Source: Scybalousia_A sp964542225 (GTDB taxonomy: Bacteria > Bacteroidota > Bacteroidia > Bacteroidales > P3). Taken from it: a DNA stretch of 64,000 nucleotides. The stretch lies in the NCBI GenBank assembly GCA_964542225.1, contig CAZITO010000002.1, forward strand, positions 1 through 64,000, in the 5' to 3' direction. The position numbers and the translations under genes were made by a program. This document shows positions 42,937-55,000 of the stretch, one piece after another. The notes below the pieces were generated by a model. The model saw only the letters and a list, made by a program, of their open reading frames with translations, had not been told where the DNA came from and did no database searches. Position 1 is the first letter of the stretch; each line of letters begins with the position of its first letter.

Positions 42937-43368
42937 ATGTTACCATTAATGAGAAAAAATGACAATTGGATTCCAAGTGTGTTCAACGACTTTTTTGACA
43001 CTGATTTTATGCCAAGATTAAATGCAACAGCACCAGCCATAAATGTTGTTGAGAACGACAAAGAATATAAGGTTGAGGTTGCAGCACCTGGTATGAGAAA
43101 AGAAGATTTTCAAATACACATCAATAATGAGGGTAATTTAAGTATAAAAATGGAAAGCAAAAAAGAAGACGAACAAAAGGAGAACAAAGGTCGCTATTTG
43201 AGAAGAGAATTTTCTTATTCCAAATTTGAGCAGACTCTTGTTTTGCCAGAAGACATAGACAAAGACAAGATTTCAGCCAAAGTAACAGACGGAGTGCTTA
43301 GAATAGTTTTGCCTAAAAACGAAACAAAGGTTGCCAACCCGTCAAGGCAGATTGCCATAGAGGAATAA
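42937..43368 (+). CDS. Small heat-shock protein, Hsp20/alpha-crystallin family
   Basis: This 143-residue protein has the alpha-crystallin domain from PAINVVENDKEYKVEVAAPGM (split over two lines of the domain) to DGVLRIVLPK, including the conserved LEDIDKDKI-like loop (LPEDIDKDKISAKVTDGVL region). It should be an ATP-independent holdase chaperone in the cytoplasm. The 200-bp leader upstream contains a small hairpin (GTTGTC/GACAAC near 42880). A strong terminator follows. Confidence 0.92.
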   Translation: MLPLMRKNDNWIPSVFNDFFDTDFMPRLNATAPAINVVENDKEYKVEVAAPGMRKEDFQIHINNEGNLSIKMESKKEDEQKENKGRYLRREFSYSKFEQTLVLPEDIDKDKISAKVTDGVLRIVLPKNETKVANPSRQIAIEE

Positions 43369-43421
43369 GAGTTCTATATATCAAGAAAGTTAATAATGTT
43401 TATAAATAGTGTAACCACTTT

Positions 43422-43453
43422 GACTCACTCCGAGAGGGGTGAGTCTTTTTTTT
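43422..43453 (+). terminator. Rho-independent terminator after hsp20
   Basis: GACTCACTCC (43422-43431) and GGGGTGAGTC (43436-43445) form a 10-bp stem with one G-U pair and a GAGA tetraloop, followed by eight T residues. It is the cleanest terminator in the window. Confidence 0.92.
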
Positions 43454-43482
43454 GTATTTGCAACTACCGTTTTAAGAATAAA

Positions 43483-43914
43483 TTAGTATTTGCCTGTTGC
43501 TATCTGTATCAAATAGTTAAGATGCATATACATGGCTTCCATATCCGATTCGTTGTTGGCGGGCAGGTAGGTCTTGGAATAATTAAAATACATACCATCC
43601 TTTGCTCCCATTCTGCCTGCTTCGTCTATGCAGGAATTGTTGTCAATGCAATTTATCCATACTTTTGGAGAGCCTATTGTGTGGTCTTTGGAAATGGTTA
43701 CTTTGGTCAAATCTACAGAAATAACGGTCAAATTATCATCATTGTTTCCCCAATTGTAAGACAAAAAACCATCACCAGATAAAGTGAAGTTATAATAAAG
43801 ATTGTCCCTTATAGATGTCTCTATTATGGTACAACTTTCTTTTATTTCTTGGGAGCAAACGTTGCCGGTAAGACCTAACAACAAAATAAAAAATACAAAA
43901 AATATCCTTTTCAT
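43483..43914 (-). CDS. Secreted protein of unknown function
   Basis: This 143-residue protein (from the ATG at 43914) has a typical signal peptide (MKRIFFVFFILLLGLTGNV, then CSQE). The mature part contains two nearby Cys residues (WINCIDNNSCIDEAG), probably a disulfide. No family is recognised. It is convergent with hsp20 and divergent from the sigma-factor gene. Confidence 0.7.
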   Translation of the reverse strand: MKRIFFVFFILLLGLTGNVCSQEIKESCTIIETSIRDNLYYNFTLSGDGFLSYNWGNNDDNLTVISVDLTKVTISKDHTIGSPKVWINCIDNNSCIDEAGRMGAKDGMYFNYSKTYLPANNESDMEAMYMHLNYLIQIATGKY

Positions 43915-44066
43915 TGTAAATAATTTTTGCAAAGTTATTAAAAAATATACATATCAAGGCTTTGCCTGTGACAAAATATTTTTTTTGAGAAAAAGTTGAT
44001 TATGGTGTGATTTTTTTACTCTTTCTTCGTTAATTATAATAAACGAACTTGCGAAACAAAAGGCAA

Positions 44067-44588
44067 ATGGAAGATTATACAATAGTAAGAAACAAGGAAG
44101 AACTTTTGGAGTATGTCAGGCAAAAAGAAAAATTTTTGTATGCCGTTTGTCTTACCTATACAAACAGAAGCAAAACAGAGATAGAGGATTTGTATCAAGA
44201 GATATTGTGTAGGGTTTTTGAAGGGTTTAAATCTTATAAAGAACAGGGCAAATTTTTTTCTTGGTTTTCCACCATAGTGATAAATACCGCTGTAACTTAT
44301 TACAGATATGAGAAAAAGAGAATAAAACTTTTTAACAATATTAAAACTGAGGAGCAAACCGTTGCATACGACCCTTTGAATGAAAAAGATGAAAAAGAAA
44401 AATTTTATAAAGTTTTGGACACTTTGAGTTTGAAAGACAGGAATATAATGATACTTTATTTACAAGACTATTCAATAACGGAAATTGCTCAAATGACAAA
44501 CAACAAATATACTAACGTAACTACTAAAATACATAGATTAAAGAAAGTTATAAAAAACATATACAATAAGTTAAATGTAATAATATAA
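44067..44588 (+). CDS. ECF-type RNA polymerase sigma factor
   Basis: This protein is about 173 residues long from the ATG at 44067. Region 2 is visible as DLYQEILCRVFEGFKSYKEQGKF (in blocks) and FSWFSTIVINTAVTYYRYEKK. Region 4 appears as LDTLSLKDRNIMILYLQDYS followed by the helix-turn-helix ITEIAQMTNNKYTNVTTKIHRLKK. It should direct polymerase to a small regulon. It is followed after 10 bp by a four-helix membrane protein that may serve as its anti-sigma factor, then by a lipoprotein gene. A TTG start at 44049 is less likely. Confidence 0.85.
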   Translation: MEDYTIVRNKEELLEYVRQKEKFLYAVCLTYTNRSKTEIEDLYQEILCRVFEGFKSYKEQGKFFSWFSTIVINTAVTYYRYEKKRIKLFNNIKTEEQTVAYDPLNEKDEKEKFYKVLDTLSLKDRNIMILYLQDYSITEIAQMTNNKYTNVTTKIHRLKKVIKNIYNKLNVII

Positions 44589-44598
44589 AATTTATCTT

Positions 44599-45117
44599 AT
44601 GTCAATTTGTAAAGAAAATTATAGTATGGACACGGAAAGATTAATTCAGATAGAAGAAAAAGTTTTTAATTCCAAGTGTCATAGCAAAATAAAAAGAAAA
44701 CATAGGCTGATATGTGTATTTAAATTTTTTATCATGCTGTTGGCAATGTTGCTGTTGGGTGATATTGTTATAAACAGAAATTATTATGCAGAAGAGTTTG
44801 GTAATAGTATAATATTGGCAATGATATTTTTAATTTGTGTAATTATTTGGAATGTTGTATTTTTGCGAAAATTATATGATTTAAACAATATGCGTAAAAC
44901 TTTGCACGCCACAGTAAAGACATGTAATTTTTTGGTTATAATGGAGACGGTGCAGATGATATTTGATTTAATAGTGTTTGTGGTGCTTTTGATAAATATG
45001 CAATGGACGGAGTTTTATGTGTGTTTGATGATATTTATAACTATTTTGGGGCTTGTGAGAGATTGGTCGGTACTGAGAATGATTAAGACTTTGTTTGTAC
45101 AAATAATTAGAAAATAA
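44599..45117 (+). CDS. Four-helix membrane protein, possible anti-sigma factor
   Basis: The 172 residues contain four hydrophobic segments in two pairs (FKFFIMLLAMLLLGDIVI, IILAMIFLICVIIWNVVFL, FLVIMETVQMIFDLIVFVVLL and FYVCLMIFITILGLV, the longer ones approximate). A charged N-terminal cytoplasmic stretch of about 40 residues precedes them. This is the layout of uncharacterised membrane partners encoded after Bacteroidota ECF sigma factors. The sigma-controlling role is inferred from gene order alone. Confidence 0.6.
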   Translation: MSICKENYSMDTERLIQIEEKVFNSKCHSKIKRKHRLICVFKFFIMLLAMLLLGDIVINRNYYAEEFGNSIILAMIFLICVIIWNVVFLRKLYDLNNMRKTLHATVKTCNFLVIMETVQMIFDLIVFVVLLINMQWTEFYVCLMIFITILGLVRDWSVLRMIKTLFVQIIRK

Positions 45118-45123
45118 AAGAAA

Positions 45124-45870
45124 ATGAAAACAAAAGGTTTATTGATGAGTGTTTGTTGTTGCGTATGCTTGATTGTTGTGTGTGCTTGTGAAAACGACAA
45201 AGAAGAAAAAAAAGGAATTGGAGACCATGGAGAAGTGGAAAACCCTTATAATTCTGTGGGAGAGGAACACAATATTTGGTTGGATTCCGTTACTTTACAC
45301 GTAAATAACTACGAGGAGCAGCACAATGTGGATTTATCCTATAATATACCTCTTTTGATAAATATTTGCTCCGATTATATGTATTCCAAAGGTTTTGATA
45401 CATTGGGAGCAAATAAAAACACCAACAATGTTTTAACCAATATCTCAAATGCTTACAGACATATAATAGATACTTTGAATTTGCATACTTCAACAAAGAG
45501 TGAATTATATAGAATACTCAATTTCGTGATGGAAAAACAAGTTGATAATAAAGGTGTGGATGCTATGCTCGCCGTAATCAAAGATGAGGAGAGGAGAATT
45601 TTAAACAATCAATATTCCATACCTGACGATGAAAAAATTGTAGTTCTAAAAGCGACTTCCACACTCAAAGCCTCACTTTCCTATTGGGATGCTACTCAAA
45701 TGGCAAGTAAAGAAAAAAGTACCGTAGTGGCTATCGCCGATGCCATAGGTGCTTTGGGAGGACACACAATGAGTGTACTTGCAAGTAAGGCTGCGGAAAA
45801 AAGATTAAAAAACTCTATAAACGTTACCATATCAGGTTCCATAAACAACGGCTTTGCTGTAAGGTACTAA
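45124..45870 (+). CDS. Lipoprotein of unknown function
   Basis: This 248-residue protein has a lipoprotein signal peptide ending at a Cys in VVCACEN, followed by a charged, Asp/Glu/Lys-rich linker. The mature part is mostly alpha-helical, without recognisable motifs, and ends in a serine/asparagine-rich beta-like tail (NVTISGSINNGFAVRY). It is third in the sigma-factor cluster (6-bp gap), suggesting co-regulation at the cell envelope. Confidence 0.65.
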   Translation: MKTKGLLMSVCCCVCLIVVCACENDKEEKKGIGDHGEVENPYNSVGEEHNIWLDSVTLHVNNYEEQHNVDLSYNIPLLINICSDYMYSKGFDTLGANKNTNNVLTNISNAYRHIIDTLNLHTSTKSELYRILNFVMEKQVDNKGVDAMLAVIKDEERRILNNQYSIPDDEKIVVLKATSTLKASLSYWDATQMASKEKSTVVAIADAIGALGGHTMSVLASKAAEKRLKNSINVTISGSINNGFAVRY

Positions 45871-45947
45871 AAATTTAACATATAATATTTTGATATTTAA
45901 CAAAATAACATATAAAACCTATTGATAAAAACAAAGATTGATGGTCA

Positions 45948-45981
45948 TTTGATGATTAAAAGCAAAATATTTGTAAATTTG
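45948..45981 (+). promoter_or_regulatory. Promoter of the giant T9SS protein gene
   Basis: TTTG (45948-45951), a 22-nt spacer and TAAATTTG (45974-45981) fit the Bacteroidota consensus. The ATG at 46044 is about 55 nt below the predicted start site. Confidence 0.7.
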
Positions 45982-46043
45982 TAGGCTGATTTAAACAAAA
46001 TAAGATATTAATACATAGATTAATAATAAAAAAGTAATATACG

Positions 46044-49000
46044 ATGAAGAAACTATTATTTATCATTATGTGCAGTGTGATTGTTGGGTGTTTGTATGCA
46101 CAACCTTCACTTTTGGAACATGTTGATTTTGAATCGGGAATTCCTTCCAACTGGACGCTATCGGGTAATTCCGGCAATGGTATAGATACCTCGGTATATT
46201 CCTCTGGAGCAAAGGCTGTAAGGCTTCAACCCTCTTCCTCTGCAGACGTTATTTTAACCTCTCCTGTTTACAATATCACGGCAGGACGTAACGTTAGATT
46301 GGAATTTTCACACTTGCCTTTGATAGCCTCTATCAGTGGAGTGCAAGATGGAGTACAAGTGCAAGTAAAAACCAACTCCATGACTAATTGGGAAACCATG
46401 TCTTCCGGTGGCAATATAAACAATCCGGGAGATTTTGACAGAACCTACGGAGGTGGTGAAAAGAGTTTCTCAGGTAAGTTTAATTTTGTGTATTATTGGG
46501 AAAACCTATTCCCCGATGGTACAAACATAACTTATCAAAACATTATAGATTACTTGCATGACCCCACAAATTATTATTACGAAAGATTTGTATGGAAAAA
46601 TGCTATATTCTACTTGAATAACTTTTTGACTTCAACAGATAATAGTTTCCAAATAAGATTTATTTTGCCAAAGAGAACAGGCAATTTGCCTTCGGGAACA
46701 ATTGCAGTGGGATGGTTTCTTGATGATATAAGATTGTTTGAGTCAAATTTGGCAAATGAAGATATACGTGTACCTCAGATTTCTTCCAAAATTACTTATC
46801 CAGACCAATATATTTTTCCCAATTGCTCGGATATAGAGGTGTCTTTCAATCTTCAAGATAGAAACGGAAACTTGTCTTCCATAACAGATTCCATTTATTT
46901 GGAATATTATGTTGAAGGCAACCCTCAAATACATAGAGTACCTTTTACAAACGAGGCTTCCACCAAATATACTGCCTATATTCCATACGCGGGAGTGGAT
47001 TCTGTTATCTGCTATCGTGCTGTTATAAATGACCATAAAAATAATAGGTTAACTTATCCTTTTACACACAATACTTATTTCAAATTCAAATCAGTAGTAC
47101 CTTACTATGGTGATGCCACAATAAAACAAACAGGTACTTCCCAAGGAGAAATGGTTTTAAAGACAGGTTCTTCTGTTTGTAGAGCAAAATATCAAATGAG
47201 ATATAAGGCACAAGAATTGTTGGATGCCGGTTTTGGTCCAGGTGTGCTTAAAGGTTTATCCATCAATGTAACACAAGCAGGAGCAGCAGGTTCTCTATTG
47301 CCAAATTTCAAATTAAGGATAGGACACGTTGCGCCAAATGCGACTTTAAGTAATTTCAACCCATACGTCAATGTTACTGAAGTGTACAGCAATACACAAC
47401 TTTCTTTGCCGGGTTTGGGCTGGTATTATTTTCCGTTTTATGAGGACAATCCTTTTGTTTGGGATGGTGTTTCAGACATAATTATTACCTCATGTTTTGA
47501 CTCTCCTACCATTGTTTCTTCATCAACAACAAAAATAGAATGTATTTCTGCAACCGGAAGCAGTACTTTAAAAACGGAATTGGGAACATCTTCCACGCAG
47601 GATGCTTGTATTACGGTTTGGGATGTAAACAACCCGACAATGTCTTTGAAACCCAATTTCAAATTTAACTTTGTAAATACTTGCTTTTTTGAGTATGATG
47701 CCGGTATAGACGTTGATTCTTTGCAAGGTTTGGCCAATGCCCGAACTTGCTCGGACACTATTACCAATATTGGCTTTGGTTTGGCAAATCAAAACTACCC
47801 TTTAAAAGTAAAACTTATCAATCAAGGTACTTCTGCTCTAACCTCAATTGTTGTTAGTTGGATGGTGGACAATGATGCTTCAACTTTGCAGACTTCTACT
47901 TGGACAGGCAATCTTGCTTCAGGTGGTAGTACTTGGTTTACGGCAACAAATAATTTTAACCTACCGGCCGGACAACACACTTTAAAGGTTTGGACTTCTA
48001 TGAGTGATGATGAGACTATTGACTGGAATTTGAGGAATGATACGGCAACATTCAACATCATCATAAGTCAGGGACAAATGAGTGGAATTTATGCCATAGG
48101 CGGAGCGGTTGCAGGTGTGGATGCTTCAAGAACCTATGCTACTTTTGATGATGCTTTTATGATGCTTATCAATAGTGGAGTAACTGGAGCAGTAACCTTT
48201 AAGGTTAAAGCCTTGGATACTGTTTATAGTTCTCCTTTGGTCTTTCCGACTTGTGTGCCGGGAGTTAGTGCTACAAATACTATTACTTTTGAGAGTGCTG
48301 ATTTGACCAACAGAACCAAATTTGCCACAACGGCTTTATCCGATTTGGGAGACGTGGTTGCAACCACACAACCTACTTTTTCTTTGGAAGGAGTAAAGCA
48401 TTTTAGATTTAGAAATTTTGACATCAAACCTACGACTGCGACAACTCTTATAAATCTTTCCAATACCTCAGAGGATATAGTATTTTATGGGCTTAATTTT
48501 ACAAATTTCAATTCAACCATTTCCTCTTATAACAATAGCACAACTGCTTCTTATATCAATGTAGGAGCCGCAAATAATATTGGTATTGATAGTTGTACAT
48601 TCAATTTTATGCAGGCTTCTTCTCATCCGAGAGCTGTTTATGTAAAAGGTCTTTCGCCTGTAAATCCTAATAACGGAGTTAAAATAACCAGCTCAAATTT
48701 CTATTTGGGAACAAGAAATGTTATTTATTTGGAATACAATACCAACACTATTATCAAAGGAAACACTTTTGAAAATGGTTTTGAGGAATCGGAATATGAA
48801 AGTCTTTCCGAAGCAAATTATGTAACAGCAGCAATCAATACGGAGAAATTAAGATTTGAAGGAAATAAACTTGTTTTGAAAGGAATGAGTGCTTTGTCGC
48901 TTTCTAATGTAAATAATTCTCGAGTTGCTAATAATCTTATAAGTATATATAACTTTTCTCAACTTCCTATTGCTTCTTATTTGAGTTATGGTGTCAATTT

Positions 49001-52000
49001 GATTTCAGGCTCCAATGACACTCTTGTATACAACAATGTGTACGGCAAAAGCAACTATGCCAACAATAGAAGAGTTATAGGAATGAGCCTCGGTGCAGAT
49101 GGACAAACAACAACGAACAACATTGTTAAAAACAATATGATGGTTAGCGATGGGCATGGTTATGCTATTTTGGTGAGACCTACCAACTCGGAAAATTCCA
49201 CCTCAAGTTTTACTTTCTCTAACAATATGTACTACAAGACACTTGACTCTTCTTCGCCATTGCTGTCCTACAACGGAGCGACCAATACAACGAAGCAATC
49301 TTGGAAAACATATACAAGAGATACTCTTTCTTCCTACACAATAGACCCTGTTTTTGCAGATTGGAACGACCTTACTACTTCCGTTGTTTATCCTTGTATG
49401 AGGGGTGTTGCGATTAACAATATTTCTCAAGACTTTTATGGTAATCAACGTCCTACAGCAAACAATCCTTGTATAGGCGCAAGAGAATATCTTGCTCCAC
49501 GTAGTAATATTCACGTATTGGCAACAGGTGTAACCTCAGGTAACTTTGATGGCAATAATTCTTATTCCTCTTGTTATTTTGCCAATGACAGTGTATTCAT
49601 TACTTTCATTAATTTGAGTAACAATACCATCCAAAGCAATGAGGGTATATTTAAATATAAGGTAAACGATGGCACTCCTGTTTCTTTTACTTACAATGGA
49701 ACAATAGAGCCGAACTCAACTTATACAATAGTTTTCCCTACTACATTTGATTTTTCAGCGACCAATGCTGATGTATATTATACTTTGACTGCATGGTCAG
49801 ATGTTGTGGCTGATACGATAAATGACAATGATACAGCTGTAGCATATATTAACTCATTTGCACAATTGCCTGCTTTGGCCACTATGACGACAAATATCAA
49901 TTACGGAGAAACAGCAACACTTTCCGTAACCTCTCAAGACAGTATATATTGGTATTATTCTGTTACAGATGATGAACCTTTCTTAAAATCTCAGACTTTC
50001 ACCACTCAACCTCTTTACCATGACACTGCCTTTTATTTTTCTCGTAAGTCTGAAATACCTTTGGTTAAAATAACGGCTTTGCAATTTGTTTCCGCAACAG
50101 AAGGTCTTACCAACCCTATGCCAAGTTGGGCAACAAGCAACAATAACATTTATGAGATTTCCAATCTTGGTAGCGGTGCTTTGGATATGACGGGATATAA
50201 GTTTGCATACGTTAGACAAGTAAAACACGGTACACCTGCTACAAATGTAACTTTGTCAAACTCTATGACCAAAACTTATACTTTTCCTAACAATTTTATA
50301 CTTCAACCTAATACTTCTATATGGTTGATAAATAAAACGGCACCTGCTGGCAATACAGATACGGATGTTTTGTATATGGGGTCAGCAACAAGTGTTATTG
50401 ACACTAATGGGGCAGGATTTATTTTGAGAGATGCTTCAAATACAGTGATAGACGCTGTTTCCATAAACTATGCAAACTTTAACACAAACACGGGAGTTGC
50501 TTCTACCACTTGGTCGGGCTCTGTTGTAACACCTACAGTAACCGCTCAAGTTAATGGAACACACCCTACCACTCACGTTGCTGGTATTGTCAGAACAGAT
50601 GCTAACAATCAAACTCCTTCTGCGTGGCAAAGTGCCAATGCAAGCAACCCTATGTCCATAGGTACTTACAATGATAATTTAACTCAACACAGAGCCAATG
50701 AATGCTACGGAGCAAAAACCACTTATAAGGTTATAATCAACGACCCTCCTGCCAAAGAGATTGTTTTGACAGATATACAAATTGCAAATAACAATCAAAC
50801 AGAAGCATGTGCTTTGACCGATATTGCCTTTACCATAAGAATGTTGAATATGGGTAGCACAGCAACGACAGATTCTATTCCTTTGGTTGCGAGATTGTAT
50901 GAAAATTCAGTTGTTATAGATTCTTTCACTGACTATTACACTCAATCACTTAGCACAGATACCGTATTATATACATTAAACCGCACATTTAATCTTGCTG
51001 CCACAGATAGCAACAGACATTTTACGGTTGAGATATTCTCAAATTTAGCGGCAGATACGGTAAATTACAATGATACTGTAAGAATAAACATAACTTCCTT
51101 GCAGACACCTGCCGTTCCTACGGTAACCTCCCCTGTAAATATCAATTATGCCCAAAGCGCAACTCTTACAGCACAGAGTACGGGCAATTTGATAGTTTGG
51201 TATGATGATGCAACCTCCAATGAACCTATTGCTTACGGAAGTTATACAACACCGCAATTATATTCTTCCAAAACTTATTATGCATCTGCCATGCAGAGGA
51301 CAGATGATTACATCACGGTAGGAGCAGGCACTTCGCAGACAGGTACTTCGGCATCAACTAATGACCCGGGACCTTTCAATGGAAGAAAAAGCCATGTCAA
51401 AGAACAATATCTTTATAAAGCATCAGATTTGTTAAGTGCGGGGTTGGAGGCTGGAAATATAAACAGCATTGCTTTTAATATTTCAAGTGCAACAGCGGTT
51501 AATTTGCAAAACTATAATGTAAAAATAGGCACAACCTCAGTTGAATCGCTTTCTACTTGGCAAACAGGTTTGACAAACGTTTATAACAACACTATAACTT
51601 TAACCGCTACAGACACAGGTTGGTATGAGTTACCATTTACTACTCCGTATGTATGGGATGGAGAGTCAAACATTATTGTGGAAATATGTTTTGAAGCAAC
51701 AACCAATACTGCTGTACGAACTTATTACGCCAATACATCTTCTTATAATTCTTCTATTGCTTATAGAGATAACACAAATAATGCTTGCACTTGGACGGGC
51801 AATCCTACTTCTACGGTTAAAAAACTGCCTAACATAAAATTCGGAGTAGATAAATTTGGTTGTGAAAGTGACAGAGTGCCTGTTAATGTTGAGGTTGCCA
51901 ATGCTCCTAATTGCGAGGTTGCTTTGGTAAGATTTGTTTCACCTGCAACCAACACTCTTGAGTCCGGTCTGCAAACGCCTATAACCGTTTTGTTGAGAAA

Positions 52001-55000
52001 TAATGGTACGGACTCCCTTCCATCTGCAACCATATCTTTATATAAGGATAACCAATCTACTCCTGTAGTATTTGAATGGAGGGGATTTCTTGATAGTGGC
52101 GACTCCGTAGAGGTTACTATAGATACTCTTACTTTTACTCCGGGCGCAACTACTCTTACAGCAGTGGTAAACAAAGATTGTGATACTATTTCTTCCAACG
52201 ATACCATAACATTGCCTATAAGTATTTGTGTGGGTAATTCTGCGGGGACAACTACGTACACCATTGCTCATAATGGCGGAGATTATGCCTCTATATCCGA
52301 TGCTTTAAACGCCTTGAGTGTTTCGGGAGTGTGCGGTCCTATAATATTTAATATAGATGCAACCTCGCCTTACAGTGAAAGTTTTACAATACCTTTTATA
52401 AATGGTATATCGGCTGATAGTTACGTAATTTTCCAAGGTACAGACACAGCAAACAAACCAATAATATATACGGATACTTTATCAACTCAATATTTTGCTC
52501 TTAATCAAGCAGAATACATTACCTTTAAAAATCTGGTATTTGCGACAAAAACAGCAACCTCTATTATGAGAATAGAGGATGCAACCAATATTACTTTTGA
52601 AGGAGTTGAGTTTTATTCTACAAACAATGCAAACACTCTTGTAAATCTAACGGGAGAAAACTCCGATATAAATTTTGTAAACAATATTTTTGCCAACGCT
52701 ACAACTTTGATTACTTCAGATTTAACAACAGAGGCTTTTAATTCAAATATAAGTATCACTTCCTCTTTGTTCTCTGGATTTACAACAGCGATTGCTTTAA
52801 ACTCAATAGATGATTTAAACATTGCTCAAAATACTTTCCGCTCTTATACTTCCAATGTTGTAGGAAAGGCCATTTCTTTGAGAAGGATTGGTGGTACAGA
52901 TTCTCGTATTGAGGCAAATGATATCTACTTTAAGAATGCTACAAAAGTAAAAACAGGTATAGAAGTCAAAGCCTCTTATTTCTCTTCCGACAGTCCTTTG
53001 TTGGTGTTTAACAATGCTGTTTCTGTTGTTGGCAATGGTAGTAATAGCCTTAATTCATTGGGTATAGATATAGACTCGAGTTCCAATGTAAGTTTCTATT
53101 TCAACACTATAAACATGGCTTCAAGTAGCAACAGTCCTTCCTCTTACGCTATGAAAGTTGGTAAGGGGTCAAGCAGTATAATTGTTAGAAATAATAATTT
53201 TGACAACTCTGCCAAAGGATATGCTTTTTATGTTGAAAGAGCAACCAATGTTTCCATATCCAATAATAACAACTACGCAGTCAATGGAAATAGGTTTGCT
53301 TATTGGGCAACAAATATTGCGAACCTTGCCACATTGCAAACTACCAACGGTATGGATGGCAGTTCATTCGCAGAGGAGAATCCTTTTACCAACGATTCCA
53401 TACTTTCGTTACTATACCCTACCTTAATAGCAAACGGAGGTATAACCATTGAAGGAATAACTACGGATATTAATGGTTATAGTCGTCCTATTTTACCGGG
53501 ACCTACTATCGGTGCATACGAATTGGTACGTAACGACCACGATGCAGGTGTTATTTCCATAACGGAACCTCTTTCAACCACTGATTATGTAGAGGGTGAC
53601 CAAATACCTGTAACTGTTACAATAAAAAACTTTGGTAACTATTCTCTTACCGAAATGAATTTGGTTGCCGTGCTTAAATATGACGAATTTGATGCTACAC
53701 CTATTCAAACCATAACCGAAACTTACAGCGGTATGTTGACTTCTATGCAAGAGGCTACTTATACTTTCAATGGTACTTTTACAGCCGTACTTAACACTCC
53801 TGTTACCAAATCTCTTTATTTGGAAGTTTACTCTGTGGTTGATGGAGATGAATATTCTCTTAATGATACTTCTAAAACAGGAGTCAATGTAATACCGGCT
53901 TATAACTTACAAATGGTTAAAACCGATGCAATAACTGAAAGATGTAAGTTATTGAATCAACAAATTTCCGTCCAAATAAAGAATGTTGGAGAAAGGGCTA
54001 TAAAATCTACAGATAACGTATTTATTTCTTATGAAGTAGAGGGAAGACCCGATATGACAGTAACAGAGCAATTGATTTTGCCATACTCATACGGCGGAAT
54101 AAATTATGACTCTATACAGAAGAATGTTCAAATAGGTTATACGTTCAATCAAACTGTTAATCTTTATCCTTTGGGCAATAATGATACAACATGGAAAATC
54201 AGGGCATATATTTCTCTTAACGAAGACCATGTACAAACCAATGATACCTCGGCTTATATAACCGTAACTTCTCGTCGTTCGCCAAATCCTCCTATTGCCT
54301 TAAATGACACCATATTTTATGGCACAATAGGTCATCCTTCCGCTACTCAAGACGACCATTTGGCTATCAAGTGGTTTAAGGATTCAACACAGACCGAGCC
54401 TTTCTATACGGCAAATTATAACAACTCTCAGGCACGATACAATCCATACACCACTGCAGGTAGAACATTTGCCGATTCTACTTACTACGTGAGAGTAAAC
54501 CTTTCAGGGTCTTATCCTTGTGAAAGTTTCTATACAGAGGTAAAAGTTGTGGTTAGAGACCGTCAACCTGTAGATATGGCAGCTTTGGATGTTACAGCAC
54601 CACTGCATACGATTACCACCTCGTTTAATCAAGCAGGAGCTCAACTATCGCATGTAAATGAGGAAACCGCAACACAAAACGCAAGCGTATATATGGAAGA
54701 GGATACGGTTAAATTTAGAATAGTAAATTATGGCTTACAACCAGCCTCCAACTTCAATGTAACTTATTCCATAGCCACCTCTACAACAGCCGACCCTCTT
54801 TTGGTTACAGAAACCTGTACTCAAACAATTCAACCTGACCAAGTATTTACTTATGCCTTCAATACTCTTGCAGATCTTTCAGACCCGAGTAAAACTTATA
54901 GGATACGAGCATGGGTGGATATACCTAATGATGCAACTCATTTAAATGATACTTCTGACTATCGTTTGGTTAAACCTCTGAATGGCAACACTATTTATCC

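Noticed and set aside
43396..43782. 128-codon plus-strand frame
   Set aside because: It starts within the hsp20 terminator and is antisense to a secreted protein gene with a convincing signal peptide.
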